Below are positions 1 through 6,334 of a stretch of 7,938 nucleotides of DNA, in pieces. Location of the stretch: assembly GCA_013694885.1 (NCBI GenBank), contig JACDBO010000457.1:1-7938 (forward strand), in the 5' to 3' direction. Numbering within the stretch: position 1 is the stretch's first letter; each line of letters begins with the position of its first letter. The DNA is from Chloroflexia bacterium. Lineage in GTDB: Bacteria > Chloroflexota > Chloroflexia > Thermomicrobiales > UBA6265. A program made the position numbers and the translations under genes. The notes beneath the pieces were generated by a model, which saw only the letters and a list, made by a program, of their open reading frames with translations, had not been told where the DNA came from and did not search any database.

Positions 1-686
1 GGACCCAAGAGACGTGGTTCGGCGAGCGGGTCGATCCCGATTTCGTCAAAAAAAGGGGGCGATCGTCGCCCTCTACGAGGCGCCACCTCCGGATCGTGTC
101 GTAGTCTGCCTGGACGAGATGGGCCCAGAATCGGCCAAGAGTTTTCGGGGTCACGACCTGATCCGTCTCGACCCGACTGGGGAACGGCGGGTGCGGGCGA
201 CGCAGGAGATCGACTACGGCCGCCGCGGCAAGGGGGACGTCTTCGGGGCGTTCCGCCCGGCGACCGGCGAGGCGTTCACCATGCCGTACCTTAGCCGCAC
301 CATCGCCAACTGGGTCGCCTTCCTGGAGCAGATGGACGACTGGCTGGCTGGCTGGTGGACCGGAGCAGATCTACGCGATCCTCGACAACCTCTCCACCCA
401 CCGGGCGCTCGACGTGTTGCTGTGGACGCTGGCCCACCCCCGCTGGGAGTTCGTCTTTCAACCGACCTACGCCGCGTACCTCAACTTGATCGAGCCGTGG
501 TGGAAGATCCTGCGCTCCCTGGCGCTCCAGGGTCGGCGGTTCGCGACCTGGGAGGAGGTCCGCACCGCCGTGGCCGCCGGCACCGCCTACTGGAACAAGC
601 ATTGTCATCCCTTCGTCTGGGGAAGCCGCCAACGCCGCCGCGCCGCGCGCCGCGCCGGCATCGCCCACCTGCCGTTCGCGTCATAG
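1..686 (+). pseudogene. IS630-family transposase, 5'-truncated by window, two frameshifts
   Basis: This is the catalytic part of a DDE transposase of the IS630/Tc1-mariner type. The protein can be read only by changing frame twice. Frame starting at base 3 gives TQETWFGERVDPDFVKKRG. From about base 56 the frame starting at base 2 gives GAIVALYEAPP and VVVCLDEMGPESAKSF, which holds the first catalytic Asp (LDE). From about base 350 the original frame returns with AILDNLSTH (second Asp) and AAYLNLIEPWW (third acidic residue), then runs to a TAG at 684-686. The first shift lies in an A7G5 tract (48-59). The second lies at three tandem copies of GGCT (341-353), and removing one copy restores DDWLAGGPEQIYAILD. 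Without shifts the starting frame hits TAG at 102-104. The N-terminal HTH lies outside the window. Either a decayed copy or, at the first site only, programmed slippage is possible. The family call is firm. Confidence 0.88.
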
Positions 687-706
687 ACTTGCTGGATGGA
701 CCACTA

Positions 707-820
707 AGCGGATTAACGAAAGTCTTGGACCAGTGGGCGTGGTGCCTTGGTAGTTCCTCGAAGCTTGGCCGCAGGCGGCAAGGCAGTAACGCACTGGTCC
801 AGAACTTCTGTGAATCCGCT
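707..820. repeat. 114-bp MITE-like element with 29-bp imperfect terminal inverted repeats
   Basis: Bases 707-735 and the reverse complement of 792-820 match at 24 of 29 positions. Both arms begin AGCGGATT and end GGACCAGTG. The interior adds a further complementary pair (GCCTTG near 743 and CAAGGC near 780), so the whole segment can fold into one long hairpin. It starts 20 bp after the transposase stop and directly follows a TA dinucleotide (705-706), the target of IS630 insertion, but no TA directly follows the right arm. It could be a non-autonomous miniature element, or the right-end region of the IS630 copy itself. There is no coding potential inside. The inverted repeat is seen directly; the element type is inference. 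Confidence 0.6.
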
Positions 821-834
821 CAGAGCGAGTAGCG

Positions 835-929
835 GAATTCGTGACCGCCTCGTTCTCAGCCTCGGAGAGGCTTTCTTGTTGAGCCCGGTGCTTCAGCGCC
901 GGGTCTCCGGTCGGGGCGGTCACGAGTTC
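835..929. repeat. Branched inverted-repeat structure (outer 15-bp stem, two inner hairpins)
   Basis: Bases 835-849 (GAATTCGTGACCGCC) pair with 915-929 at 14 of 15 positions. Inside the loop are two further hairpins: AGCCTC/GAGGCT at 858-872, and CCCGGTGC-TTCA-GCGCCGGG at 884-903. A single-stranded copy would form a three-way junction. Such nested hairpins occur at the ends of IS200/IS605-like elements, in REP/BIME-type repeats and in structured RNAs. I cannot assign it to any of these from sequence alone. Confidence 0.55.
858..880 (+). terminator. Candidate rho-independent terminator
   Basis: A 6-bp GC-rich stem (AGCCTC/GAGGCT, loop GGA) is followed at once by the T-rich run TTCTTGTT. Rightward transcription leaving the IS630 remnant would meet it before the convergent rodZ-like gene. 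The stem is short and the T-run is interrupted, so the strength is uncertain. It is nested in the larger inverted repeat around it. Confidence 0.4.
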
Positions 930-944
930 TGTATCCCGCGCTAA
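883..944 (+). repeat. Hairpin repeat module, copy A
   Basis: Order of parts: the GC-rich hairpin CCCGGTGC-TTCA-GCGCCGGG, then GGGCGGTCACG, then TTCTGTATCCCGCGCTAA. The same parts recur in the same order at 1191-1252. On the plus strand the one irregular pair of the stem is T-G, a wobble pair in RNA; on the minus strand it would be C-A. It may be a member of a dispersed palindromic repeat family. Confidence 0.5.
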
Positions 945-1190
945 CGACGAACGAACCATCGCTTGCGAGCTGCCTCGCTGACGCGACCTTCGAAACTCGT
1001 GGCCAGGGAACCCCAGCCGGATTATGGAGATCGAATAGAAAATGCGGTGTTCCTCGGTGGAGTGCTCCAAACCAGCAGCCGGCTTGAGCCGACTTTGTAG
1101 GTATAGCCCGGTCCCTTTGGGGCCAGACGGCGTGGCTTGTGGATGCCCGGATCCTTAGAGTCAACCTTCATCAGCCGGCTTTGTCAGACT
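945..1190. other. Intergenic stretch without a recognisable gene
   Basis: Open frames here are short, lack a convincing ribosome binding site and match no family I recognise. Three copies of CAGCCGG occur (about 1014, 1077 and 1172). They are too short to mean much alone. The stretch lies between the two hairpin modules and could be the body of a decayed element bounded by them, but no transposase or toxin-like remnant is visible. Confidence 0.4.
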
Positions 1191-1252
1191 GGCCCGGCGC
1201 CTGTGCACCGGGCGGTCACGCTACTCGCCTCGATTTCCGTACGCCGCGCTAA
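1191..1252 (+). repeat. Hairpin repeat module, copy B, overlapping the rodZ-like stop codon
   Basis: Contains CCCGGCGC-CTGT-GCACCGGG, then GGGCGGTCACG, then TTTCCGTACGCCGCGCTAA, matching copy A part for part apart from about 10 extra bases in the spacer. Its last bases lie inside the TAG of the minus-strand rodZ-like gene (1249-1251). Confidence 0.5.
1192..1213 (-). terminator. Candidate 3'-end hairpin of the rodZ-like transcript
   Basis: Read on the minus strand, GCCCGGTGC and GCGCCGGGC form a 9-bp stem with one G-U pair and the loop ACAG, starting about 36 bases after the rodZ-like stop. No T-run follows, so it is not a classical intrinsic terminator. It could protect the mRNA 3' end or assist factor-dependent termination. 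Confidence 0.3.
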
Positions 1253-2229
1253 TTGACTGGTGCGCATGAACCCTCATCGGCGGTCAGAATGTAGCGGGCC
1301 TCACCGGCCTCCCGACCCATGAAGTAGTCCTCATCACAGGCATTCGTGAACTGCGTATTCTCGCCGCTGCTGGTGTAAACCTCGAAGACGGAACCGGCGA
1401 TCTGCTCGCTCGACTGCCCCTCACTGAGGTCGCCGGAGAACGCGAGCACGTCGTCGGCAACGATCTCGACATAGATGTCGTTCTGTGCTGTAACGGCGAT
1501 GCTGGTGACGTACTCGCCGTCGGCGCCGACGTTCGATGAGCTGGGTGTGGAGGTCGGGGAATCCTCATTTGCCTCCGCCTCGGTTTCCTCGGGCGCGGCC
1601 GTTGGTTCTGGCTCCTCCGTAGAACGCTGGCGTTGGTTATCGCCACCGCTGCGGCGGGTTGGTTGTTGTTCGCTCTCCTCCGTCGATGCGCGCCGTGGTT
1701 GCACCGTCTCCTCGGGTTGCGGGGTTTCGGGGGGAAGCGGCGTCGCCGTGGGGGTCGGAGTCCGCGGTGGTTCCGTGGGCAGCGCCACGTCCTGATCGAA
1801 TGGGGTCACGGTGGCGAGTGGCTGGGTCGTGGTCGGCACCGCATCGGTCGGCGCCACGAACCCGCTGTATGCCCACGCAAAAACGATTGCGCCCAGGACG
1901 AGCGCGAAGGCGATGATAGCGAAGTTCGGTGCCCAATGTGTCGGCATGTTCAGTGGAGGACCGCCGCTGACGAGATCCTGCTCCGCGCGAACAACACCTC
2001 CGTGCGCCTCTTCGAACATGGTCAGCAACTTGCCGGAGTCGAGATCGAGATAGGCGGCGTAGTTGCGTACGATTCCGCGCTGATAAATTAACGGCGGCAA
2101 GGCGCTGAAGTTTTCCTCCTCCAGCGCGGCCAAGTGGTGCCGATTGATGCGGGTGGCTTGCTCCGCTTCCTTCAACGTCACGCCCTTATGGGCACGCGCT
2201 TGGCGAAGCGTCTCTCCGAACATGGCCAT
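1249..2229 (-). CDS. RodZ-like membrane protein (N-terminal HTH, one TM helix, C-terminal DUF4115-like domain)
   Basis: The 326-residue protein has the RodZ architecture. A cytoplasmic HTH_25-type helix-turn-helix covers about 3-70 (FGETLRQARAHKGVTLKEAE, then the typical YQRGIVRNYAAYLDLD). One membrane helix lies at about 102-124. A Pro/Thr/Glu/Gln-rich extracytoplasmic linker runs from about 127 to 240. A beta-rich DUF4115-like domain fills about 241-326. In rod-shaped bacteria RodZ links the MreB cytoskeleton to wall synthesis. No mreB is visible here, and in Chloroflexota such proteins may do something else. C298 and C322 are the only cysteines and both lie outside the membrane, so a disulfide is possible. 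The start at 2229 has AGGGAG about 14 bases upstream; the alternative M3 at 2223 also fits the family start (MFGETL). It follows the large Cys-module gene in the same direction with a 251-bp gap. The family call is strong; the cellular role is inferred. Confidence 0.85.
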   Translation of the reverse strand: MAMFGETLRQARAHKGVTLKEAEQATRINRHHLAALEEENFSALPPLIYQRGIVRNYAAYLDLDSGKLLTMFEEAHGGVVRAEQDLVSGGPPLNMPTHWAPNFAIIAFALVLGAIVFAWAYSGFVAPTDAVPTTTQPLATVTPFDQDVALPTEPPRTPTPTATPLPPETPQPEETVQPRRASTEESEQQPTRRSGGDNQRQRSTEEPEPTAAPEETEAEANEDSPTSTPSSSNVGADGEYVTSIAVTAQNDIYVEIVADDVLAFSGDLSEGQSSEQIAGSVFEVYTSSGENTQFTNACDEDYFMGREAGEARYILTADEGSCAPVN

Positions 2230-2397
2230 GGGCGTTCCGGTGACTCCCTGTATGTGATCGCCGGCCGCGAAGGGCGGACTTGTATTCCACGTCGCACGCG
2301 GCGCTACCGTCGCGTAGAACCCCGAGCAGCACGTTCTGATTCAAGTTCCAGCGGGTCGCCGATGCGAGGCTCCTCCTCCCTCACGATCAGCTAGTCC

Positions 2398-2428
2398 ATT
2401 CTACCTTAGACGCTCCCTAGGTCCACAA
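2398..2428 (-). promoter_or_regulatory. Weak candidate promoter for the rodZ-like gene
   Basis: On the minus strand TTGTGG (2428-2423) and TAGAAT (2403-2398) are separated by 19 bases. The -10 is good; the -35 is partial and the spacing is long. It would give a leader of about 160 bases before 2229. That leader, bases 2230-2397, holds no supported gene. The gene could instead be read through from the upstream large gene. Confidence 0.25.
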
Positions 2429-2451
2429 ACGTCCGTACGGTGCGTACGTCG

Positions 2452-2481
2452 GTGAGCGCGGGCGCTAGCGCGGGCGCTCAC
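2452..2481. repeat. 30-bp palindrome built from two tandem 12-bp repeats at a stop codon
   Basis: The segment is GTG, then AGCGCGGGCGCT twice in tandem (2455-2466 and 2467-2478), then CAC. As an inverted repeat, the outer 8 bases on each side are perfectly complementary and the central GCGCTAGCGC is self-complementary. Only two GG/GG positions fail to pair. It touches the stop codon of the large minus-strand gene and could be its 3'-end hairpin, but no T-run follows. It might also bind a dimeric protein. Confidence 0.55.
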
Positions 2482-4883
2482 TATCGTTCTCCGACGCGGC
2501 GACGTTCGTAGATTGCGAGCATCGCATCCATCAGCGGCGTTGGTCCGTCCAGTGGAGAATCGCCGTTGCCCGTCAGCCAGACACCGTCTTCCGGTAACCA
2601 CCAACAGCCGATTGAGCTCTGACACGGACGATCCGCCGCGTTGACCATGCGCCGATGGGTGAACGCCCACGGGTTGGTACACCAGCCCCGCTCGCCGTTT
2701 TCGGCGGGGCGGAAGTCGCGACACGTCTCGCAGACACGGGGCACATGCGGCGCTAGTTGGACTCGCATATCCAGGAGGTCGCCCTGGCGCGCCACGAGGG
2801 CACGAATGTCGATCTGGTCTCGCGAGTCTGAGTCGGGAGATTCATGGACTTTGAGATCGTCATCTACCGGAGCATCCTTGGAAACCGGGCCACCTGGATC
2901 CAGCAATTCCGTACCACCGTACGAAGTGATTGGCGTCCGTCGCTCCACCAGCATCATTTGATTGCGCGTCAGAGCCCCGAAGAGCCGCTCTCGGAGCTTC
3001 GCCATGTCATCAGTGGAGACAATGCGCTTCAAATCGTCTTGCGGCTGATCTCCCGCATCTCGCAAGCTTAAGAGAACGTCCGACTCCGGTGAGGGGTGTG
3101 GTCCAATCGGCTCATCCTGGGAGTCGGACTGCTCAACGAAGGTTGCGTGCGCCGGATGACTGGTCTCCTGGTCTCTCTCCACCTCACGAATTCGGCGAGA
3201 TGTCTCGCCGCTCTGGTGCTGGTGAAGAACTGTCACGCCTGCGTGGCTGGAGCCGGCCACGTCGTCGGGGGGATGTTCGTCCGATTCCTCGACGTCATGA
3301 TCGCTCCGTGGGGAGGTCGCGTCGACGGCGAGCGATCTGGGTTCCGCAACATGAGCCGGAGGATCGTCGGACCAGTTCGCATGTTGATTGTCACTGCTGA
3401 TTCTGGCGGAACGAAGGGGGAAGTGAGCGACTTTGGGAGGGGTATCTTGGTGTCGCCGACCAAAGCTGCCCAGCCATGAACGGCGCCGCGTGGTGCGGTG
3501 GCGTGGCCGGAGGTCTATCCCGTCTTCTGACCACTCAATTTCCGAACGTTCGACGCGGTACAGCTCCGGCGGAACATCCGTGTTGTCGCCTGGAACATTC
3601 GAGGCTTGGTTCACAATGTTCCGCGCGCCGCGGACATCGTCCTCGGTGACAGGGTCCGCGGGCCGTAGCGGCAGAGGCTCCATTCGTGGCGCAACACTCT
3701 GGTCAGGGTCTGCGCTTGGATGTGCAGACGACATCGTTTGATCTGGGCTGGATAATCCCTCCGCTGGCCCCTCGCTCGACGCGGCATCAGTGGAGGTTGC
3801 ATCGCCCGGTCTCTCCTGGCGAAGCGGCGCGAGTCGTGGAATTTGACGGGTCGGTCGACCTTCGCGCGCCGCTTTCGCCGCCGCCTTGATCTGTCGTGCC
3901 TGTTCCAGTACTCGGTCGTACGAGGTCAGGCCAGACTCCGACGAGTCTGGATCTGGCGCTGAACCATCCGATTCCGACGAAACTACGGAATCTCCGACTG
4001 AGAACGCGCGCCGTGGCAGTACGATGTCGTCGCGCCGTGGCGGCACCGACTCGAATCGGGCACGATCCTCGTCGCGGCGCTCGGCATGCTCGGCGCCTGA
4101 CGGGAGTTCAGATGGCGGCACGGGTGGCGCCGCGTCGTTGTATTTGCGCTGAACGCGGTCGATCTCAACGGTCGGTTCGGGACGCTGCCGCGTACCGAGA
4201 ACCTTATCTTCGAACTCCCGCGTGGGCGCGCTGATCTCCTCACGAGCGGAATCATCTCGTGGCGTTGAGTGGGTCTCACGATCGTCGAAGAGGTCTTGCT
4301 CGTTCACGGAAAGTGGCGGTGAGGTATCGAGTCGTGCCGGTCCGCCGTTTCGCCGGCGGTGGCGCTCTCTCGCCCGTCGGATCGCATGCTTTTCGCCGCG
4401 TGCCATGTCCTCGGCGCGCTCTTGCTGATCCGCGTGGGCAGGGTGATTGACCTCGTCCAAAGACAGACCGACCGGTCGGATGCCGAGCATCGGTTTTCGG
4501 ACTTCGCCGCGAAGCGAACCCTGTTCGACGATCTGGTCGTCAACGCCTTCCCGCGAGTGTGTGGATTCGGATACGGCAGATTGTGTTTGCCGTGCCTCGG
4601 CGTCCACGACCGACGTGACCTCATCGTGGAGCTGGCGCGAAGTCAGAACGAGACGCTGGTCCGCCGGAGGCGTATCCGCGTTCATGTCGCGCGCGCCGCT
4701 TCCCGCGGCCGGTTCCCAAAGATCGGCGCCCCAGTTATTGCGGCAAGCCAGCTCACCCTTCCGGACAAGAATGCGCACATCGCTGCTGACTTGGCGTTTT
4801 GGATGCGTACACCACCCATTGCCAGGAAGTGTCGCGTCGGCAAGAAAGCGGCAACTCGAACACTTACGCTTCTGAAGCGACAT
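2481..4883 (-). CDS. Large protein of unknown function with a cysteine module at each end and a long disordered middle
   Basis: I do not recognise a named family for this 800-residue protein. The N-terminal module has C8, C11, C25 and C47 (CSSCRF, then GWCTHP). The C-terminal module has C718, C721, C735, C754 and C760 (CETCRDF, then GWCTNP). Both share C-x2-C-x13-C, so they are duplicated, probably Zn- or Fe-S-binding. All nine cysteines lie in the modules. Residues 48-717 have none, are rich in Asp, Glu, Arg, Ser and Pro, and show no membrane segment. Short likely helices lie near 320-345 and 618-646. The start is ATG 4883: GGAGGGG lies 9 bases upstream, and the promoter at 5013-5041 starts transcription near 5006, excluding the longer ORF reaching 5078. 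It ends in tandem stops TAG-TGA. The rodZ-like gene follows on the same strand. Rightward shadow frames across it look non-coding. The gene is well supported; its function is open. Confidence 0.8.
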   Translation of the reverse strand: MSLQKRKCSSCRFLADATLPGNGWCTHPKRQVSSDVRILVRKGELACRNNWGADLWEPAAGSGARDMNADTPPADQRLVLTSRQLHDEVTSVVDAEARQTQSAVSESTHSREGVDDQIVEQGSLRGEVRKPMLGIRPVGLSLDEVNHPAHADQQERAEDMARGEKHAIRRARERHRRRNGGPARLDTSPPLSVNEQDLFDDRETHSTPRDDSAREEISAPTREFEDKVLGTRQRPEPTVEIDRVQRKYNDAAPPVPPSELPSGAEHAERRDEDRARFESVPPRRDDIVLPRRAFSVGDSVVSSESDGSAPDPDSSESGLTSYDRVLEQARQIKAAAKAAREGRPTRQIPRLAPLRQERPGDATSTDAASSEGPAEGLSSPDQTMSSAHPSADPDQSVAPRMEPLPLRPADPVTEDDVRGARNIVNQASNVPGDNTDVPPELYRVERSEIEWSEDGIDLRPRHRTTRRRSWLGSFGRRHQDTPPKVAHFPLRSARISSDNQHANWSDDPPAHVAEPRSLAVDATSPRSDHDVEESDEHPPDDVAGSSHAGVTVLHQHQSGETSRRIREVERDQETSHPAHATFVEQSDSQDEPIGPHPSPESDVLLSLRDAGDQPQDDLKRIVSTDDMAKLRERLFGALTRNQMMLVERRTPITSYGGTELLDPGGPVSKDAPVDDDLKVHESPDSDSRDQIDIRALVARQGDLLDMRVQLAPHVPRVCETCRDFRPAENGERGWCTNPWAFTHRRMVNAADRPCQSSIGCWWLPEDGVWLTGNGDSPLDGPTPLMDAMLAIYERRRVGER

Positions 4884-5012
4884 GAATGTAACCCCTCCCA
4901 CCATGGACAGACGGAAGGAAAAACGACACACGACTGCCGTCGCCCGCCAAGCACCCCACTGCTCGGGGACGTTCCACTCACGCAAATGTGAGGGAATCTG
5001 CCCATTGCCTCG

Positions 5013-5041
5013 ATTGTAGCAATCGCGACCGTGCTTGTCTA
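5013..5041 (-). promoter_or_regulatory. Sigma70-type promoter for the large Cys-module gene
   Basis: On the minus strand TAGACA (5041-5036) and TACAAT (5018-5013) are separated by exactly 17 bases, each one base from consensus, and TGC before the -10 makes an extended -10. Transcription would start near 5006, leaving a leader of about 123 bases before ATG 4883. A small hairpin (CGATTG/CAATCG, 5011-5025) overlaps the -10 and a second (TCGGAC/GTCCGA, 5071-5087) lies upstream. Either could be an operator, but nothing identifies a regulator. Confidence 0.6.
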
Positions 5042-5163
5042 TGAGACACTGTGGAAAAAAACAGCCCAGTTCGGACACCGCGTCCGATCGGCCATACGTC
5101 CGTACACTGTGCTCATACGAGGCGATTGCTTGTGCATACCCGCGTACGAATGATGCCTTGCCA

Positions 5164-5192
5164 TTGAAAGCTTTGCCATTTCGTCACAATAT
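5164..5192 (+). promoter_or_regulatory. Sigma70-type promoter for the dehydrogenase-transporter operon
   Basis: TTGAAA (5164-5169) and CAATAT (5187-5192) are separated by exactly 17 bases. Transcription would start near 5199, giving a leader of about 137 bases before the start at 5337. Together with the leftward promoter at 5013-5041 it makes the 453-bp gap a divergent control region. Confidence 0.55.
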
Positions 5193-5207
5193 GGGTGTTT
5201 GAGGAGG

Positions 5208-5261
5208 CAGGTGGTACCGCGATACATTGTGCGCGATGCTGGCCGCGGATAGACTCGCGGT
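5208..5261 (+). promoter_or_regulatory. T-box-like core motif with a competing downstream hairpin in the operon leader
   Basis: GGTGGTACCGCG at 5210-5221 matches the core of the T-box consensus AGGGTGGNACCGCG; only the first two bases differ. ACCGCGA (5216-5222) is exactly complementary to TCGCGGT (5255-5261). Those same downstream bases can instead pair with CCGCG at 5243-5247, so two exclusive folds exist. T-box leaders sense uncharged tRNA and commonly precede amino-acid genes, which fits the operon. Against it, I find no stem I or specifier loop, no clear antiterminator partner upstream and no T-run, and the best promoter would start transcription only about 10 bases before the motif. It could be a degenerate, atypical or chance match. 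Confidence 0.3.
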
Positions 5262-5336
5262 CACTGACGAAGAAGTGCTGGATGAGCCGGCGACATCGGT
5301 CGGAAGTAGCAAGGGCGGGCGGAAAGGTGGGACGAA

Positions 5337-6326
5337 TTGCTGGCGCTTACCCGTAACGATGTTCGGCGGCTCGTGCCGATGGCGGATGCCATCGATCTGA
5401 TGAAGGTCGCGTTCCGAGAGCTCTCGGCGGGCACGGCCGTGGCGCCGCTTCGGACCGCAATCGAAGTGTCGCCCTCGAACGCCGACATGCTCCTGATGCC
5501 GGCATTCGTCCCTGCCGTGAGAGCGCTCGGGTTCAAAGTGGTGTCCGTCGTCCGCGATAATCCTAGCCGTGGGCTTCCGACGATCAATGCCCTCGTCTGC
5601 CTGATCGACGATGTGACCGGCGCGCCGTTGGCGATCATGGATGGCACCTACCTGACCGCGTTGCGTACGGGTGCCGTCTCCGGCGCCGCTACGGATTTGC
5701 TGGCGCGGCAAGACGCGCGAACGTTAGTCATTATCGGGGCGGGCGCACAAGGGGTAACGCAGGCTGTCGCCGTCTGCACCGTGCGACCGATCGAGCGCAT
5801 CCTCGTTGTTGATCCTTCGTCGGAGGCGTTGCATCGTTACCAGGACACGGTCACGCGCGACTGGCCTGACCTTGCGGCGCGCGTCGAGCTGACCAGCGAC
5901 GCCGGTGCCGCGGTGCCGGTTGCCGACGTGATCTGTACCGCGACGACGTCAAACGTTCCGGTTTTCGACGATGCCGACATCAAACCGGGGACACACATCA
6001 ACGCGATCGGTGCCTATACCCCGGCGATGCAGGAAATCCCGCCCGCCACCGTCACCCGAGCTGTCGTGGTCGTCGATCAGATCGAAGCGGCGCTGGCGGA
6101 AGCTGGCGACCTCATCAAGCCGCTCGAATTGGGCCTGGTCGGCCGCGATCATTTCAGTCGTGAACTGGGCACGCTCGTCAACGGAAGTGTGGCGGGTCGC
6201 GAGTCGGACGAACATGTCACACTCTTCAAGTCGGTCGGCAACGCCGTGCAAGACGTGGTGGTCGCGCGCCGCGCCGTCGAGCAGGCTGAAGCCACTGGTG
6301 CCGGCCAAACTATCCTCCTGACCTGA
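5337..6326 (+). CDS. Ornithine cyclodeaminase/mu-crystallin family NAD(P)-dependent enzyme
   Basis: This 329-residue protein is full length for the family, whose members act on amino acids or imines (ornithine cyclodeaminase, alanine dehydrogenase, ketimine or pyrroline-2-carboxylate reductase). The substrate-side half has conserved R39, K67 (GFKVVSV) and R110 (RTGAVSG). The Rossmann fold begins with IIGAGAQG (132-139), and D159 at the end of the next strand suggests NAD rather than NADP. The family C-terminal motif FKSVGNAVQD is present. Where ornithine cyclodeaminases have the catalytic Asp (GGDCPGK), this protein has Y227 (GAYTPAMQE), so true ornithine cyclodeaminase activity is unlikely. 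Translation starts at TTG 5337, preceded by AAAGGTGGG with 5 bases between; MLALTRNDVRRL matches the usual family N-terminus. It is the first gene of an operon with the transporter 8 bp downstream. Family certain, substrate unknown. Confidence 0.9.
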   Translation: MLALTRNDVRRLVPMADAIDLMKVAFRELSAGTAVAPLRTAIEVSPSNADMLLMPAFVPAVRALGFKVVSVVRDNPSRGLPTINALVCLIDDVTGAPLAIMDGTYLTALRTGAVSGAATDLLARQDARTLVIIGAGAQGVTQAVAVCTVRPIERILVVDPSSEALHRYQDTVTRDWPDLAARVELTSDAGAAVPVADVICTATTSNVPVFDDADIKPGTHINAIGAYTPAMQEIPPATVTRAVVVVDQIEAALAEAGDLIKPLELGLVGRDHFSRELGTLVNGSVAGRESDEHVTLFKSVGNAVQDVVVARRAVEQAEATGAGQTILLT

Positions 6327-6334
6327 GCGCCGCG

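Noticed and set aside
681..1164. Minus-strand open frames (129 and 102 residues) in the repeat region
   Set aside because: They run across inverted repeats, have no clear ribosome binding site and match nothing I know. I considered a decayed tnpB tail because of the nearby hairpins but saw no diagnostic motif.
1633..2091. 152-residue plus-strand open frame over the rodZ-like gene
   Set aside because: Antisense shadow of the Pro/Thr-rich linker region; Arg/Gly-rich translation without domain features.
2304..2384. 26-residue GTG-started open frame between the large gene and the rodZ-like gene
   Set aside because: No ribosome binding site precedes the GTG, and the purine-rich AGGGAGGAGGAG is inside the frame without a start codon at proper distance after it.
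4359..4991. 210-residue plus-strand open frame
   Set aside because: Antisense to the N-terminal part of the large gene, whose start, ribosome binding site, promoter and Cys module are well supported. No plausible start signal on this strand.
4884..5078. N-terminal extension of the large gene to 5078
   Set aside because: It would begin upstream of the predicted transcription start near 5006, and the strong ribosome binding site belongs to ATG 4883.
2429..5105. Decamer ACGTCCGTAC present at 2429-2438 and 5096-5105, both upstream of minus-strand genes
   Set aside because: Many exact 10-base repeats are expected by chance in nearly 8 kb, so it does not support a shared operator by itself.
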